Shown: positions 39,192 to 39,231 of the stretch, piece after piece
How the letters are laid out: each line of letters opens with the position of its first letter
Numbering within the stretch: the first letter of the stretch is position 1
Source of the DNA: Ruminococcus flavefaciens
GTDB lineage: Bacteria > Bacillota > Clostridia > Oscillospirales > Ruminococcaceae
Length of the DNA: 39,231 nt
Reading direction: 5' to 3'
NCBI GenBank assembly: GCA_023667045.1
Contig: JAMPAU010000012.1
Coordinates: forward strand, 1 to 39,231
The notes under the pieces: generated by a model
Databases searched by the model: none
Told to the model about the DNA's origin: nothing
What the model saw: the letters and a program-made list of their open reading frames with translations, nothing else
Position numbers and translations under genes: made by a program

Positions 39192-39231
39192 TTACTTTTT
39201 AGAGCTGTTTTCGTCATCATCTGGACTGAAT
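39192..39231 (-). CDS. probable C-terminal tail of a minus-strand gene (partial)
   Basis: Read on the minus strand from the window edge, an open frame gives FSPDDDENSSKK and a TAA at 39192-39194. Such an acidic-then-basic tail is typical of a protein end. Only 13 codons are visible, so no product can be named and the frame may be accidental. Confidence 0.3.
   Translation of the reverse strand, partial: FSPDDDENSSKK

Noticed and set aside
1-39231. CRISPR array, rRNA genes or an intact transposase
   Set aside because: No regularly spaced direct repeats, no rRNA sequence and no complete transposase frame were seen anywhere in the window.

Overview
The window looks like a chromosomal segment of a low-to-moderate GC anaerobic Firmicute, most likely a fibre-degrading Ruminococcus or close relative (Oscillospiraceae). 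The main reason is dockerin modules: five separate loci carry dockerin or half-dockerin sequence, which marks an organism with cohesin scaffolds. Other pointers are class II tRNA genes with encoded CCA, textbook TTGACA-N17-TATAAT promoters in front of most transcription units, AGGAGG ribosome sites, and a GGGtGRT/NifU-like gene pair typical of strict anaerobes. The assignment is inferred from content, not from a database search.

Layout. 1-3.7 kb: the 3' part of a tRNA-Ser, then a six-gene minus-strand operon led by an autoregulated TetR gene. It encodes two flavodoxins (one exported, dockerin-tagged and fused to a cyclophilin-like domain), a cupin, a sugar O-acetyltransferase and a carboxymuconolactone decarboxylase-like protein. 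3.7-5.3 kb: tRNA-Arg, two tRNA-Lys and a WYL regulator. 5.3-13 kb: small orphan genes resembling immunity proteins (DUF5071, Imm1-like, a broken SUKH-like gene, DUF4291 and unknowns), interrupted by a large secreted serpin with leucine-rich repeats and a dockerin. 13-23 kb: a two-component system divergent from a solute-binding lipoprotein gene, a GIY-YIG gene between two copies of one terminator hairpin, the GGGtGRT/NifU-like pair, and a second solute-binding lipoprotein sharing an upstream element with the first.

23.3-28.6 kb: a compact, AT-richer four-gene restriction-modification operon made of two m5C methyltransferases, a McrB-like AAA+ GTPase and a McrC-like PD-(D/E)XK nuclease. This is the LlaJI architecture. 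Gene remnants lie on both sides. 29-34.5 kb: a two-gene pectin operon encoding a dockerin-bearing rhamnogalacturonan lyase (PL11) and a dockerin-bearing protein with two acetylesterase (CE12) domains, which together would deacetylate and cleave rhamnogalacturonan I. 34.7-35.2 kb: a decayed tyrosine recombinase. 35.3-38.7 kb: a large hybrid sensor kinase with two receivers. The window ends with tRNA-Leu and the probable tail of a minus-strand gene.

No CRISPR array, rRNA gene or intact transposase was seen. The most unusual items are the dockerin-tagged exported flavodoxin/cyclophilin protein with a shortened flavodoxin core, the serpin-LRR-dockerin protein, the element shared by the two binding-protein genes, the duplicated terminator around the GIY-YIG gene, and the LlaJI-like island with its scars.
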